NCBI RefSeq assembly: GCF_001887595.1
Contig: NZ_CP017480.1
Location: forward strand, 868,001 to 932,000
Length of the DNA: 64,000 bases
Direction: 5' to 3'
From: Luteibacter rhizovicinus DSM 16549
GTDB lineage: Bacteria; Pseudomonadota; Gammaproteobacteria; Xanthomonadales; Rhodanobacteraceae
Under the pieces are notes generated by a model. The model saw nothing but the letters and a program-made list of their open reading frames with translations. It had not been told where the DNA came from and did no database searches. Numbering within the stretch: position 1 is the stretch's first letter; each line of letters opens with the position of its first letter. Positions 17,695 through 28,036 of the stretch are shown piece after piece. A program made the translations under genes and the position numbers.

Positions 17695-20400
17695 TCAGCC
17701 CGTGTTCTGCAGGCCCTGCGATACGCCGTTGACGCAGGCCACCAGGGCGCTGAGCAAGGCGTCGTCCTTGCCGTCCGTCGCCCGCCAGCGCTTGAGCAGG
17801 TCGACCTGGAGCAGGCTCATCGGATCCACGTACGGATTGCGCAGACGGATCGACGTCGCCAGGCGAGGGTCGCCGGCCAGCAGTTCATCGGCGCCCTTCA
17901 GCTTGAGCACCCAGGCCACCGTCCGTTCGAACTCGGCGCGGATCATCGGGAAGAAGCGCTCGTGGAGCGGGCCCGCAAGCTTCGAGAACGCTTCGGCGAT
18001 GTCGATATCGGCCTTCGCCAGGACCATTTCCACATCGTCCAGCATGGTCGAGACGAAGGGCCAGTCACGCGCCATCTCCACGAGGCGCTCCTCGCCGCAA
18101 TCCTTCGCGACGACGTCGAGCGCGCTGCCCAGCCCGTACCAGCCGGTGAGTACGGCACGGCACTGCGTCCAGGAAAAAACCCAGGGAATCGCGCGGAGGT
18201 CTTCCACGCCTTTCATGCTGCGGCGACGTGCCGGACGCGAACCGAGCGTCATGCGCTCGATGACATCGATGGGCGTGGCGCCACGGAAATAATCGACGAA
18301 GCCTTCGGTGTCGACGAACGCGCGGTACGCCGTGCGACTCTCCGCGGAAAGCCGGGCCATCGTGTCCTTCCACGCCGGCTCGCGCACGTCGACCTCGCGC
18401 GGGCGCAGCGAGGCACGCATCACCGCACCAAGCGTCTGCTCGAGGTTACGCACGGCCAGAGCGCGAATGCCGTACTTGCGATGAATCACTTCACCCTGCT
18501 CGGTCACGCGTAGCACGCCGCCCACGGAACCACGGGGCGAGGCCATGAGGGCCGGGGTGATGCGCGAGCCGCCGCGGCTGGCTGAACCACCGCGACCGTG
18601 GAAAAAGGCGACGCGGATGCCGGCCTTCGATGCCACCTCGAGCAGGTCGACCTGGGCACGCTGCAGGCTCCACTTCGACGCCAGCGTGCCGCCGTCCTTG
18701 CCGCTGTCGGAATAGCCGAGCATCACCCACTGGCGATCGCCCCGGGCCTTCAGATGCTCGCGGTAGACGGGATCGTCCAGCAGTGCCTGCAAGGTCTCGG
18801 CGCCGCCGGCGAGATCGTCGATCGTCTCGAACAGCGGGGCGACATCGAGTGGCACGCGGCCGTCTTCGACCAGGCCACCGCGACGGGCCAGCGCCAGCAC
18901 GGCGAGCACGTCGGCCGCGCTTTCGGCCATGCTGATGATGTAGAGGCCCGTGGCTTCCTGGCCGTAGCGCGTGCGCGAATCGGCCAGCGTGGCGAACACC
19001 TCGCGCAGCATCGTCGCGGCCTCGTGATCGTCACCGGCGACGAAACTCCGTTCTCCGGCGGCGTAAGGGCGTAGTGCCTTCACCCGCGCGGCCGTGTCGT
19101 GGTTCGCGAATTCCGCGTCATCGAGCAAGGCGGACAGGGCCTCGTCATGCACGCGCGCATCCTGGCGAACGTCCAGCCGGGCCAGATGGAAGCCGAACGT
19201 GCGTGCACGCCAAAGCAGGCGACCGACGGCATAGGCGCCGGCATGCTTGCCGCCATGGGTGACGAGGCTGGTATCGACCAGCGCGATGTCGTCAATGAAT
19301 TCGTCGGCCGCGGCGTAAGCCGCCGGCTTCTCCTGCAACGTCGCCTCCAGCCGCGCGGCGACGAATTTCAGGAAGCTGCGATACGGCATATCGGCGTGAC
19401 GCGGACGAATGGCCGCCGCGGCTTCGGGAAGTTCCTCGCGATAGCGCTCCAGCCGGCGAACGAGCCGGTCATCGAGCGCCACCCGATCGTCGGTCTGGCT
19501 GAGCAATCGGCCCAGCTCCGCGACGTCCTCGAGATAACGTTCCAGAACCAGCGAGCGTTGCGCGCCCAGCGTCGCCGCAATGGTCTCCGCGTTGACGTTG
19601 GGATTGCCGTCCATGTCACCGCCGACCCAGGTCGCGAACCGCAACAGCCGCGGAATCGTGATGCCTTCGCCGTAGGTTTCAGCAAGCGCCTGCTCGAGGG
19701 CCTCGTACAGTGCCGGCAGCACGCGGTAGATCGGTCGCGCGATGTAGAAGCCGACGTGATCGAACTCGTCCTGCACGCTCGGCCGCACCGGCGAGGCCTC
19801 CGCGGTCTGCCAGCCGGCGGACAGCGCCATGAGGATGCGCGCGTCGTCGTCGCGCAGCTCCTGCGGCGTACGCGTCGGGTCGAACTCGTCGACCAGGGCA
19901 CGCACGATCTCCTGCTCTTTCTCCAGCAGCGAACGACGCACGGCCTCGGTCGGATGCGCGGTGAACACGGGCTCGACATCGAGACGGCCGAGCAGCGCCG
20001 TGAGTTCGTCGCGACCGACCCCGTCCTTCTTGAGGCGACCGAGCACCGCGGCGAGCGATTCGGGCTGGGCTGCCCCGCCTTCCCGCTGGTAATCGCGGCG
20101 ACGACGAATGCGGTGGACGCGTTCGGCGGTATTCACCGCCTGGAAATACGTGGCGAAGGCGCGCGCCAGGGATTCGGCATCAGCAGCCTCCAGGCCGGTG
20201 AGCGGCGCGGCCAGGGCGTCCACGGCCGCGCCACTGCGCCGGCGGTGGATCGCGGTCGTCCGCACGTGCTCGACGCGCTCGTAGAAGGCCTGGCCGCCCT
20301 GCTCGGCGAGCATCTGGCCGACCAGGGTGCCAAGACGGCGCACGTCTTCGCGCAAGGGGCCGTCGTGGGGCAGGAATTCGGGATCGCGTGCGACTTCCAT
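17695..20400 (-). CDS. ppc: Phosphoenolpyruvate carboxylase
   Basis: The 901-residue enzyme carboxylates phosphoenolpyruvate to oxaloacetate, refilling the TCA cycle. [18 protein letters not shown] carries the first catalytic His, [11 protein letters not shown] is the substrate loop, [12 protein letters not shown] carries the second catalytic His and Arg residues, and the chain ends in QNTG like other bacterial PEPCs. I start it at the ATG at 20400, preceded by AGAGAG; an upstream in-frame ATG at 20454 would add 18 residues not typical of the family. It diverges from ahcY. No partner gene is evident. Confidence 0.95.
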   Translation of the reverse strand: MEVARDPEFLPHDGPLREDVRRLGTLVGQMLAEQGGQAFYERVEHVRTTAIHRRRSGAAVDALAAPLTGLEAADAESLARAFATYFQAVNTAERVHRIRRRRDYQREGGAAQPESLAAVLGRLKKDGVGRDELTALLGRLDVEPVFTAHPTEAVRRSLLEKEQEIVRALVDEFDPTRTPQELRDDDARILMALSAGWQTAEASPVRPSVQDEFDHVGFYIARPIYRVLPALYEALEQALAETYGEGITIPRLLRFATWVGGDMDGNPNVNAETIAATLGAQRSLVLERYLEDVAELGRLLSQTDDRVALDDRLVRRLERYREELPEAAAAIRPRHADMPYRSFLKFVAARLEATLQEKPAAYAAADEFIDDIALVDTSLVTHGGKHAGAYAVGRLLWRARTFGFHLARLDVRQDARVHDEALSALLDDAEFANHDTAARVKALRPYAAGERSFVAGDDHEAATMLREVFATLADSRTRYGQEATGLYIISMAESAADVLAVLALARRGGLVEDGRVPLDVAPLFETIDDLAGGAETLQALLDDPVYREHLKARGDRQWVMLGYSDSGKDGGTLASKWSLQRAQVDLLEVASKAGIRVAFFHGRGGSASRGGSRITPALMASPRGSVGGVLRVTEQGEVIHRKYGIRALAVRNLEQTLGAVMRASLRPREVDVREPAWKDTMARLSAESRTAYRAFVDTEGFVDYFRGATPIDVIERMTLGSRPARRRSMKGVEDLRAIPWVFSWTQCRAVLTGWYGLGSALDVVAKDCGEERLVEMARDWPFVSTMLDDVEMVLAKADIDIAEAFSKLAGPLHERFFPMIRAEFERTVAWVLKLKGADELLAGDPRLATSIRLRNPYVDPMSLLQVDLLKRWRATDGKDDALLSALVACVNGVSQGLQNTG

Positions 20401-20496
20401 CAGGCTCTCTGGTCGTGGTCGGAACCCTGAGAGTACCGAAAAAGATGTGTTCATCCCTGCATCCGGATTCCGCGATACAATGGGAGACCGTTTTGC

Positions 20497-20571
20497 CCGC
20501 CGAGGGGCGCTGCGACCATGGGGTCTCCCATAGGCCAGGCTCGGCGCGGCCTCCTGTACAACGGCGCCCCC
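20497..20571 (+). promoter_or_regulatory. SAH riboswitch (ahcY leader)
   Basis: The leader matches the S-adenosylhomocysteine riboswitch. CCGAG (20500-20504) pairs with CTCGG (20540-20544) to form P1, and the conserved GGCGCTGCGACC follows at 20506-20517. GACC (20514-20517) pairs with GGTC (20522-20525) as the inner hairpin, and GGCCAGGCTCGG is present. GGGGCGC (20504-20510) can pair with GCGCCCC (20564-20570) as the pseudoknot. It ends 24 bases before the ahcY ATG. The class switches ahcY on when SAH accumulates, so the hydrolase is made when its substrate rises. Confidence 0.92.
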
Positions 20572-20594
20572 GTAACCAATCGGAGCTACGCCCC

Positions 20595-22025
<1,431 letters not shown>

Positions 22026-22049
22026 TCGATCGCGTCATCGTGATACCGG

Positions 22050-22077
22050 AAAGGCGCCCCTTCGGGGGCGCCTTTTT
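22050..22077 (+). terminator. Rho-independent terminator of ahcY
   Basis: AAAGGCGCCCC and GGGGCGCCTTT form an 11-bp stem around a TTCG tetraloop, followed by more T residues. It lies 25 bases after the ahcY stop. Confidence 0.92.
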
Positions 22078-22143
22078 CGTTGGCGAGGCTTTTTCTCGAT
22101 GCCTGTCCCGCTTTCGCGAGGACACGTCTGTACGGCCCGCACC

Positions 22144-23091
22144 CTACGGCGCGGTCGTCGGCAAGTAATCGTCCGGCCTGAAGGGTCGTCGCATTTGCCG
22201 GGTGGCGAAATCGACAAATGCGCGAAGCTTCGGCAGTGACTGACTTCGACTCGGATAGTAAAGAGAGAGACCGGGAACCTCTTCATAATAAGGCTCGAGC
22301 ACGGTCTGCAGATCGCCACGTTCAAGATGCGACATCACAATCGAGTGCGGCAGCTGGAAGAGTCCGACACCTCTCAGCGCTGAGCGAACGCAGCCGTCGA
22401 CATCGTTGATCACGAGAGGCCCGGCTACACCCACTGTGATGCGCTTACCATCGACGACAAATTGCCAATGATCGAGAGCTCGCACGGATTGACGAAGCAG
22501 GATGCAACGGAAGTTCTGCAAATCGTACGGGGATGCCGGCCGGCCGTGCTCCCTGAAGAACGCAGGGGAGCCGACGACAACGAAGCGCTCCGGTGGCGTT
22601 AGCCACATTGCGACCATGTCGATCTGGATGAAGTTTCCCAGTCGTATTCCCGCGTCGAATCCTTCTTCGACGATATCAATGGGGCGGTCGTCGCCGACGA
22701 GTTCGAGTTCAACATTGGGGTGAGCGTCGAGAAAGCCCGGCAGCAAGCGATTCACCAGCAACGGCACGATGGGCCTGGGCATATTGATGCGCAGGCGACC
22801 CGTAATCTCGCCACCCAGGCCGCTCGCGGCGTCCAATCCTGCGGTGAGCATGTCGACTGCCGGACGTGCATGGGCAAGCAGCCGTTCGCCCGCTTCGGTC
22901 AGCCTGACGCTTCGTGTCGTACGGGAGAAGAGCGGTGCGCCAATCCTTTCTTCCAGACCACGTATGGCTTGGCTGACCGCCGAAGGTGTGATGCCCAGAT
23001 GCCTCGCTGCGGCCCGAAAGCCTCGGTACTCCGCCACCGTCAGGAACGTGACCATCCCGTCCAGATGGGTTCGGGCGATTGTTAAGTTCAT
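22144..23091 (-). CDS. LysR-family transcriptional regulator
   Basis: The 315-residue protein has an N-terminal winged helix-turn-helix (about residues 10-70; FLTVAEYRGFRAAARHLG, TPSAVSQAIRGLEERIG, RTTRSVRLTEAG) and a C-terminal effector-binding domain starting GEITGRLRINMPRP. It diverges from the NmrA-like gene across 87 bases, the standard layout for a LysR regulator and its target, so it probably controls that gene and the DoxX-like gene behind it. The effector is unknown. Confidence 0.9.
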   Translation of the reverse strand: MNLTIARTHLDGMVTFLTVAEYRGFRAAARHLGITPSAVSQAIRGLEERIGAPLFSRTTRSVRLTEAGERLLAHARPAVDMLTAGLDAASGLGGEITGRLRINMPRPIVPLLVNRLLPGFLDAHPNVELELVGDDRPIDIVEEGFDAGIRLGNFIQIDMVAMWLTPPERFVVVGSPAFFREHGRPASPYDLQNFRCILLRQSVRALDHWQFVVDGKRITVGVAGPLVINDVDGCVRSALRGVGLFQLPHSIVMSHLERGDLQTVLEPYYEEVPGLSLYYPSRSQSLPKLRAFVDFATRQMRRPFRPDDYLPTTAP

Positions 23092-23119
23092 CTACACGAC
23101 CCGTTCCGAATGAGCCCCA

Positions 23120-23129
23120 TATTCGAATA
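23120..23129. promoter_or_regulatory. Candidate LysR-regulator site
   Basis: A 10-base perfect palindrome, TATTCGAATA, lies in an otherwise ordinary 87-base gap between the divergent LysR gene and the NmrA-like gene. It also fits the loose T-N11-A rule if one extra base is allowed. The regulator assignment is inference from position only. Confidence 0.3.
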
Positions 23130-23178
23130 ATAGCGCACGGGCTACCGTGGATCGTCAAACCACTCGAGGCGAACACAC

Positions 23179-24057
23179 ATGTTCTTGGTCATGGGAATCA
23201 CGGGAAAAGTGGGCGGTGCAGCGGCAAGTCACTTGCTCGCACAAGGCAGGAAGGTGCGCGCGCTGGTTCGCGACCGTGCGAAGGCAGCAAGCTGGGTCGA
23301 CCAGGGCGTCGAGTTGGTGGACGGGGACTGGAACGATGCAGCCTCCATCGAGCGGGCACTCAGGGGCGTCGACGGGGCGTTTGTCATGCTGCCTCCCATC
23401 TGGGCCCCCTCGCCGGATTTCAGGGAAGCCAAGGGTGTCATCGCGACGTATGTCCAGGCGCTCAGCAAGGCGCCGGTGCCGCGGGTCGTCGCGCTGTCGT
23501 CGATGGGCGCGGACCGAACCAGCGGGATGGGCCTGATCACGGCCTTGTCGCTTATGGAACAGGCTTTTCGCGAGCTGACCCTGCCGATTGCCTTTGCGCG
23601 AGCCGGCGGATTCTTTGAAAACTTCCTTTACGGCTTGCACGTCGCCCAAGGTGGCGCGTTGCCCGTCTTCAACGATCCGACGCATCGGAAATCGACCATG
23701 GTTGCGACCGACGACATCGGCGCCGAGATCGCATCGCTTCTCAGCGGGCCGGCGTGGCGGGGCCATAGGACCATCGAACTCGGCTCCATGGTGAGCGCAG
23801 ATGATGTGGCGGCGCAGCTGAGCGAAGTGATGAAGCGCGACGTGAAGGCCGTTGCCGTCCCGCGCGCCGACTGGCCGGATACATTCGAGCAGTTCGGCAT
23901 CCCGAAGGGTAAGTCTGGCCCTGCGGAAACCATGTACGGGGCCGTCAATGCGGGAGGGATGGACCTCGGGGTCGCGGGTACGGAGCACGTGCCGGCCACG
24001 ACGTCCGCTCGCGACGTCTTCGCATCGGCTCAAAGGGTCACCCGGATCCATGCCTAA
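23179..24057 (+). CDS. NmrA-like NAD(P)-binding oxidoreductase
   Basis: The 292-residue protein opens with a Rossmann strand-loop, FLVMGITGKVGGAAASHLL, close to the G-x-T-G-x-x-G motif of NmrA-type atypical short-chain dehydrogenases. NADP preference is hinted at by RALVRDRAKAA after strand two. VRDRAKA, VDGDWND and VVALSSMGADR follow the family order. Members act as redox sensors or quinone/azo reductases; the substrate cannot be told. It overlaps the DoxX-like gene by 8 bases and is probably controlled by the divergent LysR regulator. Confidence 0.82.
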   Translation: MFLVMGITGKVGGAAASHLLAQGRKVRALVRDRAKAASWVDQGVELVDGDWNDAASIERALRGVDGAFVMLPPIWAPSPDFREAKGVIATYVQALSKAPVPRVVALSSMGADRTSGMGLITALSLMEQAFRELTLPIAFARAGGFFENFLYGLHVAQGGALPVFNDPTHRKSTMVATDDIGAEIASLLSGPAWRGHRTIELGSMVSADDVAAQLSEVMKRDVKAVAVPRADWPDTFEQFGIPKGKSGPAETMYGAVNAGGMDLGVAGTEHVPATTSARDVFASAQRVTRIHA

Positions 24058-24397
24058 CATTTCGTGGCGCGACGCCCTGCCCTTCGCGCTTGCGGCTTTC
24101 TTCGTCGCCGGTTCCCTGAGCAACATCGTCGCTCCGGGATCGATCTACGAGGAATACCTGAAATGGGGTTATCCGCCCTGGTTCCATTTCTTCACCGGAA
24201 CGATGGAACTCACCACCGCCCTTCTTCTTTCCTGGAAACCGACTCGCCTGTCAGGTGCGTTGCTTGGTGGCACCGTCATGTGTGCCGCACTCGCGACCGT
24301 CGTCATTCGTGGCGAATACGCGCACGCCGTGCCGCCATTCGTCGCGGCGACGTTGTCACTCGTCGTTGGCTGGATAAGTCGCGGGCGAGGGGAGTAA
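24050..24397 (+). CDS. DoxX-like small membrane protein
   Basis: The 115-residue protein has four hydrophobic segments (ALPFALAAFFVAGSLSNIV, FFTGTMELTTALLL, LLGGTVMCAALATVVI, PFVAATLSLVVGWI). The pattern FVAGSLSNI...WFHFFTGTMELTTALLL is that of the DoxX-like/DoxD group, small membrane proteins often paired with redox enzymes. The ATG overlaps the end of the NmrA-like gene by 8 bases, so translation is probably coupled. The biochemical role is unknown. Confidence 0.78.
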   Translation: MPNISWRDALPFALAAFFVAGSLSNIVAPGSIYEEYLKWGYPPWFHFFTGTMELTTALLLSWKPTRLSGALLGGTVMCAALATVVIRGEYAHAVPPFVAATLSLVVGWISRGRGE

Positions 24398-24586
24398 CGC
24401 CGGAGGCTGGTTGCGGCGCCAGGGCTTCACCCTTCCCCAGGAGGATCGTTCGACCATGATCCCTTTTCCTCGCTCGGCGAGCGCCACGGCGGCCAGAACA
24501 ATGAGCATGTGAAGTCCGTTCGGCAAGTCGGGAGACCCGATACTCAGGGCTTCATCGGGCAGGTCGCAAGGGTTATCGATTTGGCC

Positions 24587-24617
24587 ATCTTTCCATCTCG
24601 ATGGAAAGATATATACT
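24587..24617. promoter_or_regulatory. metF promoter with perfect palindrome operator
   Basis: Arms ATCTTTCCATC (24587-24597) and GATGGAAAGAT (24600-24610) are exact reverse complements around a 2-base centre. A candidate -10, TATACT (24612-24617), follows at once, and TTTCCA (24590-24595) lies 16 bases ahead of it as a possible -35. The palindrome thus covers the -35 and spacer, as expected for a repressor site. It ends 34 bases before the metF ATG. The remaining upstream bases (24398-24586) hold no gene or other pattern that I can see. Confidence 0.65.
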
Positions 24618-24644
24618 CCGGACATCGCTCCGGGAACCGTGCCC

Positions 24645-25475
24645 ATGCCCGCTATCAGTTTCGAGTTCTTCCCGCCCAAGACCGACGAGCAGCGTGCCCA
24701 GCTCGACGCCACCGTCGGCCGGTTGAAGAAACACGCGCCGGACTATGTCTCGGTCACCTTCGGCGCTGGCGGCTCGACACTGAGCTACACCGACGAAACG
24801 GTGAAACGGTTGCGTGCCGACCACGGCCTGTCGGTCGCGCCGCATCTTTCCTGCATGGGCGGCACGCGGGCCGAGATCGCCGCCCTGCTCGACCTCTACA
24901 AGGCCACCGAGTGCCGGCGCATCGTCGCCCTGCGCGGCGACCTGCCCTCGGGCATGGCTTCGCCGGGTGACTTCCGCTACGCGGCGGAGCTGGTCAGCTT
25001 CATCCGCGAGCACAGCGGCAACCATTTCCATATCGAAGTCGCCGCGTATCCAGAAACCCATCCGCAGGCCGAGAACGCGCTGGTCGACCTGCGCCACTTC
25101 AAGGCCAAGGTCGACGCCGGCGCCGACGGTGCGATCACCCAGTACTTCTTCAATCCGGATGCGTATTTCCGCTTCGTCGACGACGTGACCCGGCTCGGCG
25201 TGAACATCCCGATCGTGCCCGGCATCATGCCGATCGCGAACTTCAGCCAGTTGCGCCGCTTCTCGGAGCAGTGCGGCGCGGAGATCCCCCGCTGGATCGT
25301 CAAGCGCATGCAGGCACACGGCGACGATGCGGCCGCCGTACGCGACCTCGGCGCCGAGGTGGTGGCCGAACTCTGCCAGCGCCTGCTCGACGGCGGCGCG
25401 CCCGGCCTGCACTTCTATACGATCAATCGGGCCAAGGCCACGATCAACGTGCTGGAGCGTCTCGCGGCGCGCTAA
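24645..25475 (+). CDS. metF: Methylenetetrahydrofolate reductase
   Basis: The 276-residue flavoprotein reduces 5,10-methylene-THF to 5-methyl-THF for methionine synthesis. ISFEFFPPKTDEQ at the N-terminus holds the catalytic Glu, VTFGAGGST is a conserved loop, ALRGDLPSG and ITQYFFNPDAYFRFVDD bind FAD and folate, and GAPGLHFYTINRA is the C-terminal signature. I chose the ATG at 24645, with GGGAA 8 bases ahead, over the GTG two codons upstream. With ahcY 2.6 kb away, two steps of the methyl cycle sit near each other but in separate units. Confidence 0.96.
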   Translation: MPAISFEFFPPKTDEQRAQLDATVGRLKKHAPDYVSVTFGAGGSTLSYTDETVKRLRADHGLSVAPHLSCMGGTRAEIAALLDLYKATECRRIVALRGDLPSGMASPGDFRYAAELVSFIREHSGNHFHIEVAAYPETHPQAENALVDLRHFKAKVDAGADGAITQYFFNPDAYFRFVDDVTRLGVNIPIVPGIMPIANFSQLRRFSEQCGAEIPRWIVKRMQAHGDDAAAVRDLGAEVVAELCQRLLDGGAPGLHFYTINRAKATINVLERLAAR

Positions 25476-25548
25476 ACGTGCGCGCCGTCACTCTCCGCTG
25501 AAGCGCGTACGCGGATGATGGCGCACCGCCCCCACTCGTGCCGCCACC

Positions 25549-26061
25549 GTGTATCGCGCCCTCGCCCTGCTCCTGCTCCTGCTCCTGATCGCCGTCCCTG
25601 CCGCCGCGCAGACGACGATCCACCGTTGCATCGGCACGGACGGCCGCCCCGTGTTCTCCGATCAGCAGTGCACCAGCATTGGCGCCACGTCGATCATGCC
25701 GCCCGCGCCGGCCGCCGCGAGCTCCACGGCCGTCGATACGCCCACTGGTCCTAACACCGGGCTCCTGTGTGCGAAGGACGTGGCCGGGCTTCGCGAGGGC
25801 ATCGCCCAGGCCTTCGCCAACCGCGACGCCAACCGCATCGGCGGGCTGATCCTCTGGAGCGGCTACGGCAGCGGCGGCGCGATCGAGAACATCCGGAACA
25901 TGAACGAGCTGGTCCACCAGTCCCTGCTGGCGGTGGAGGGCAACGAAGCCGGGGGGCTCGACGCCGTCACCGCCCGCCCCGGGAACGACGCCGCGACCCG
26001 GCGCGCCCACTTCAGCGTGGTGCGTGACTCGGGCTGTCTCTGGCTCCGCCCGCCGGCCTGA
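25549..26061 (+). CDS. Small secreted DUF4124-like protein
   Basis: The 170-residue protein starts at GTG with a leucine-rich signal peptide (YRALALLLLLLLIAVPAAAQ). The next stretch, TIHRCIGTDGRPVFSDQQC, is the short DUF4124-type motif (a strand ending in Y/H-R-C-x-x-x-D-G, then F-S-D-x-x-C) found in many xanthomonad exported proteins. The C-terminal half is helical with two more cysteines. Its function is unknown. It lies between metF and ilvE on the same strand. Confidence 0.72.
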   Translation: MYRALALLLLLLLIAVPAAAQTTIHRCIGTDGRPVFSDQQCTSIGATSIMPPAPAAASSTAVDTPTGPNTGLLCAKDVAGLREGIAQAFANRDANRIGGLILWSGYGSGGAIENIRNMNELVHQSLLAVEGNEAGGLDAVTARPGNDAATRRAHFSVVRDSGCLWLRPPA

Positions 26062-26126
26062 CGCGTTGCGCCATGGCAGGGGCCGTACTGCGCGTTATCA
26101 TGGGCGGTCCCCAGGAGAGCGTACCC

Positions 26127-27041
26127 ATGCAGAACTACCCCGATTGGATCTGGCAGAACGGGCAGATCAAGCCCTGGCGCGATGCCACCGTCCACGTGAT
26201 GGCACATGCGCTGCACTACGGATCCTCGGTGTTCGAGGGTATCCGCAGCTATGAGACGCCTGACGGCGCGGCCATCTTCCGCCTCACCGACCACCTCAAG
26301 CGCCTGTACATGTCGGCCAAGATCTACGACATCGAGATCCCGTACTCGATCGACGAACTCGCCGCGGCCTGCCGCGACGTGGTCAAGAAGAACGACCTCA
26401 AGGCAGCCTACCTGCGCCCCGTCGCCTTCCGCGGCCTGGGTGGCTTCGGCCTCTCCGCGGAATGCCCCACCGACGTGGCCGTCGCCACGTGGCCGATGGG
26501 CCCCTACCTCGGTCCCGAGGCACTGGAAAACGGTATCGACGCCTGCGTGTCGAGCTGGCAGCGCTTCGCGCCGAACACGATTCCGGCCGGCGCCAAGGCC
26601 GGCGGCAACTACCTTTCCGGTCAGCTGATTGCGCGTGAAGCGCGTCGCCTCGGCTTCGGCGAAGGCATCGCCCTGGCCTCGACCGGCCTGCTCAGCGAAG
26701 GCGCCGGCGAGAACCTGTTCCTGGTCTTCGACGGCGTGCTGCACACCCCGCCGGCCAGCGCGTCGATCCTCACCGGCATCACCCGGCACACCCTGATGAC
26801 CCTCGCCCGCGAGGACGGCATCGAGGTAGTCGAGCGTGACCTGCCGCGTGAGTACCTGTACCTCGCCGACGAGATCCTGATGTGCGGCACCGCGGCGGAA
26901 GTGACCCCGATCCGTGCGGTCGACGGCAAGCAGATCGGCAACGGCAAGGGCGGCACGATCACCCGTCGCCTGCAGGAGCTGTACTTCGGCCTGTTCAGTG
27001 GCAAGACCGCCGACCGCTGGGGCTGGCTCGAAGCACTCTGA
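26127..27041 (+). CDS. ilvE: Branched-chain amino acid aminotransferase
   Basis: The 304-residue class IV PLP enzyme performs the last transamination step of leucine, isoleucine and valine synthesis. VHVMAHALHYGSSVFEGIRSY is the family start, GAKAGGNYLSGQLIAREA carries the PLP Lys, and GAGENLFLVFDG and LTGITRHTLMTLA follow. The ATG at 26127 has AGGAGA 7-8 bases ahead; a longer frame from 26073 lacks one. It is not next to other ilv genes. An inverted REP pair follows the stop. Confidence 0.95.
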   Translation: MQNYPDWIWQNGQIKPWRDATVHVMAHALHYGSSVFEGIRSYETPDGAAIFRLTDHLKRLYMSAKIYDIEIPYSIDELAAACRDVVKKNDLKAAYLRPVAFRGLGGFGLSAECPTDVAVATWPMGPYLGPEALENGIDACVSSWQRFAPNTIPAGAKAGGNYLSGQLIAREARRLGFGEGIALASTGLLSEGAGENLFLVFDGVLHTPPASASILTGITRHTLMTLAREDGIEVVERDLPREYLYLADEILMCGTAAEVTPIRAVDGKQIGNGKGGTITRRLQELYFGLFSGKTADRWGWLEAL

Positions 27042-27054
27042 GTCCTTGAAGCAA

Positions 27055-27133
27055 TCGCCGATGAATCGGCTCCCACACGAAGCGGCTCCCACAGGGAGAA
27101 CCCGTGCTTCTGTGGGAGCCGCTTCAGCGGCGA
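27055..27133. repeat. Inverted pair of REP elements (REPIN-like)
   Basis: A forward copy at 27055-27077 (N6 = ATGAAT) and a reverse copy at 27111-27133 (N6 = CTGAAG) are separated by 33 bases that contain a partial copy (AGCGGCTCCCACA, 27081-27093). The pair lies between the convergent ilvE and CYTH-like genes and can fold into a long hairpin, so it may act as a shared 3' end structure. Confidence 0.87.
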
Positions 27134-27148
27134 TGCTCTTAACGCTGC

Positions 27149-28024
27149 TTAGTTACAAAACCCACTCGGATACGAAGACGACCGATAGGCATAAAGCCAG
27201 CTCGTCTTCCCGCCGTCATTGGCGATATTCCAGCCATTGCCGATCGAGCCGATCGCCGTATTCAACGTCTGCGAGCGCGTGAGCACGGGCGTGGTGAAGT
27301 ACTTATCCGCATCCGCGTCGACGCGGAACGACAGTTCGGCCAGCGCCGGCGTGGCCGCGCCATCGATGTACCACAGGGTCAGTGTGAACTCCGCCACCGA
27401 CTCACCGATGTCGGACACCGGACCGTCGTACTCCTGTTGGGTCACTGTCACACCCGCGACCTTCGACAACGACGATGTCGACACATCGGACAGCGCGGAT
27501 GCCCCCGGAAACAGCTTGATCAGTGCCGCGACCGTGGTCGGCGTGGTGGTCGCATCCTGCTTGGTCGAATGCGCGAGCACCAGGTTACCCGGCGTCACGT
27601 CAGTCTCGAGCTTGGTTTCCTTGTTCTTGCCCGCACCCGAGACGTCCGTCCAGTACGACAGCTCTTCGTCGGCGTGACGGAACTTGAACTGGATATCCGT
27701 ATCGTCGCCCGCACGCGTGCGCACCGAGTAACCGCGCTTGTTCAACGGACAGGTGCCCGGCGTATCGTAATAAGCCAGCGTGTCGCGATCGCCGGCGGCG
27801 AAGTTGCCGGTGATCGTCTTATCGAAACCCAGGGTCGACAGACGCGCCGAGAGATTCGTCAGCAAGGTGGCGGCAGCGCTCGACGGATTGCTGGCAAAGC
27901 GCGTCGGGTCGACCAGCACCTTGTATTCCTTGCTGTCGACGTAGGCCGGTGAGTTGGCGTGACTGGCGACCGAACCCAGCATGAGCGTCGCCGATAGTAG
28001 CGAAAGAACCGTACGTTTCATCAT
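27149..28024 (-). CDS. Secreted CYTH-like domain protein
   Basis: The 291-residue protein has a signal peptide (about 1-22, ending ASHA). The region with YYDTP, then RGYSVRTRAG and DIQFKFRH, matches the order of the CYTH/triphosphate tunnel fold (Y-x-D-T, L-R-x-R, T-x-K). The usual N-terminal E-x-E-x-K would fall in DSKEYKVLVD, where the first Glu is Ser. Known CYTH proteins hydrolyse triphosphates or polyphosphate, or make cAMP, and are mostly cytoplasmic, so an exported form is unusual. Start: three ATGs (28030, 28024, 28021); AAAGGG fits 28024 best. It lies 12 bases after the phytase-like gene and is probably co-transcribed. Confidence 0.62.
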   Translation of the reverse strand: MMKRTVLSLLSATLMLGSVASHANSPAYVDSKEYKVLVDPTRFASNPSSAAATLLTNLSARLSTLGFDKTITGNFAAGDRDTLAYYDTPGTCPLNKRGYSVRTRAGDDTDIQFKFRHADEELSYWTDVSGAGKNKETKLETDVTPGNLVLAHSTKQDATTTPTTVAALIKLFPGASALSDVSTSSLSKVAGVTVTQQEYDGPVSDIGESVAEFTLTLWYIDGAATPALAELSFRVDADADKYFTTPVLTRSQTLNTAIGSIGNGWNIANDGGKTSWLYAYRSSSYPSGFCN

Positions 28025-28036
28025 GCGCATAACCCT

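Noticed and set aside
19099..20430. A 443-residue plus-strand frame opposite ppc
   Set aside because: It is antisense to the conserved ppc gene, with no start signal or domain.
20448..20481. TTCATC and TACAAT as an ahcY promoter
   Set aside because: TACAAT is a fair -10, but the only -35-like element is 20 bases away, too far for confidence; left unassigned.
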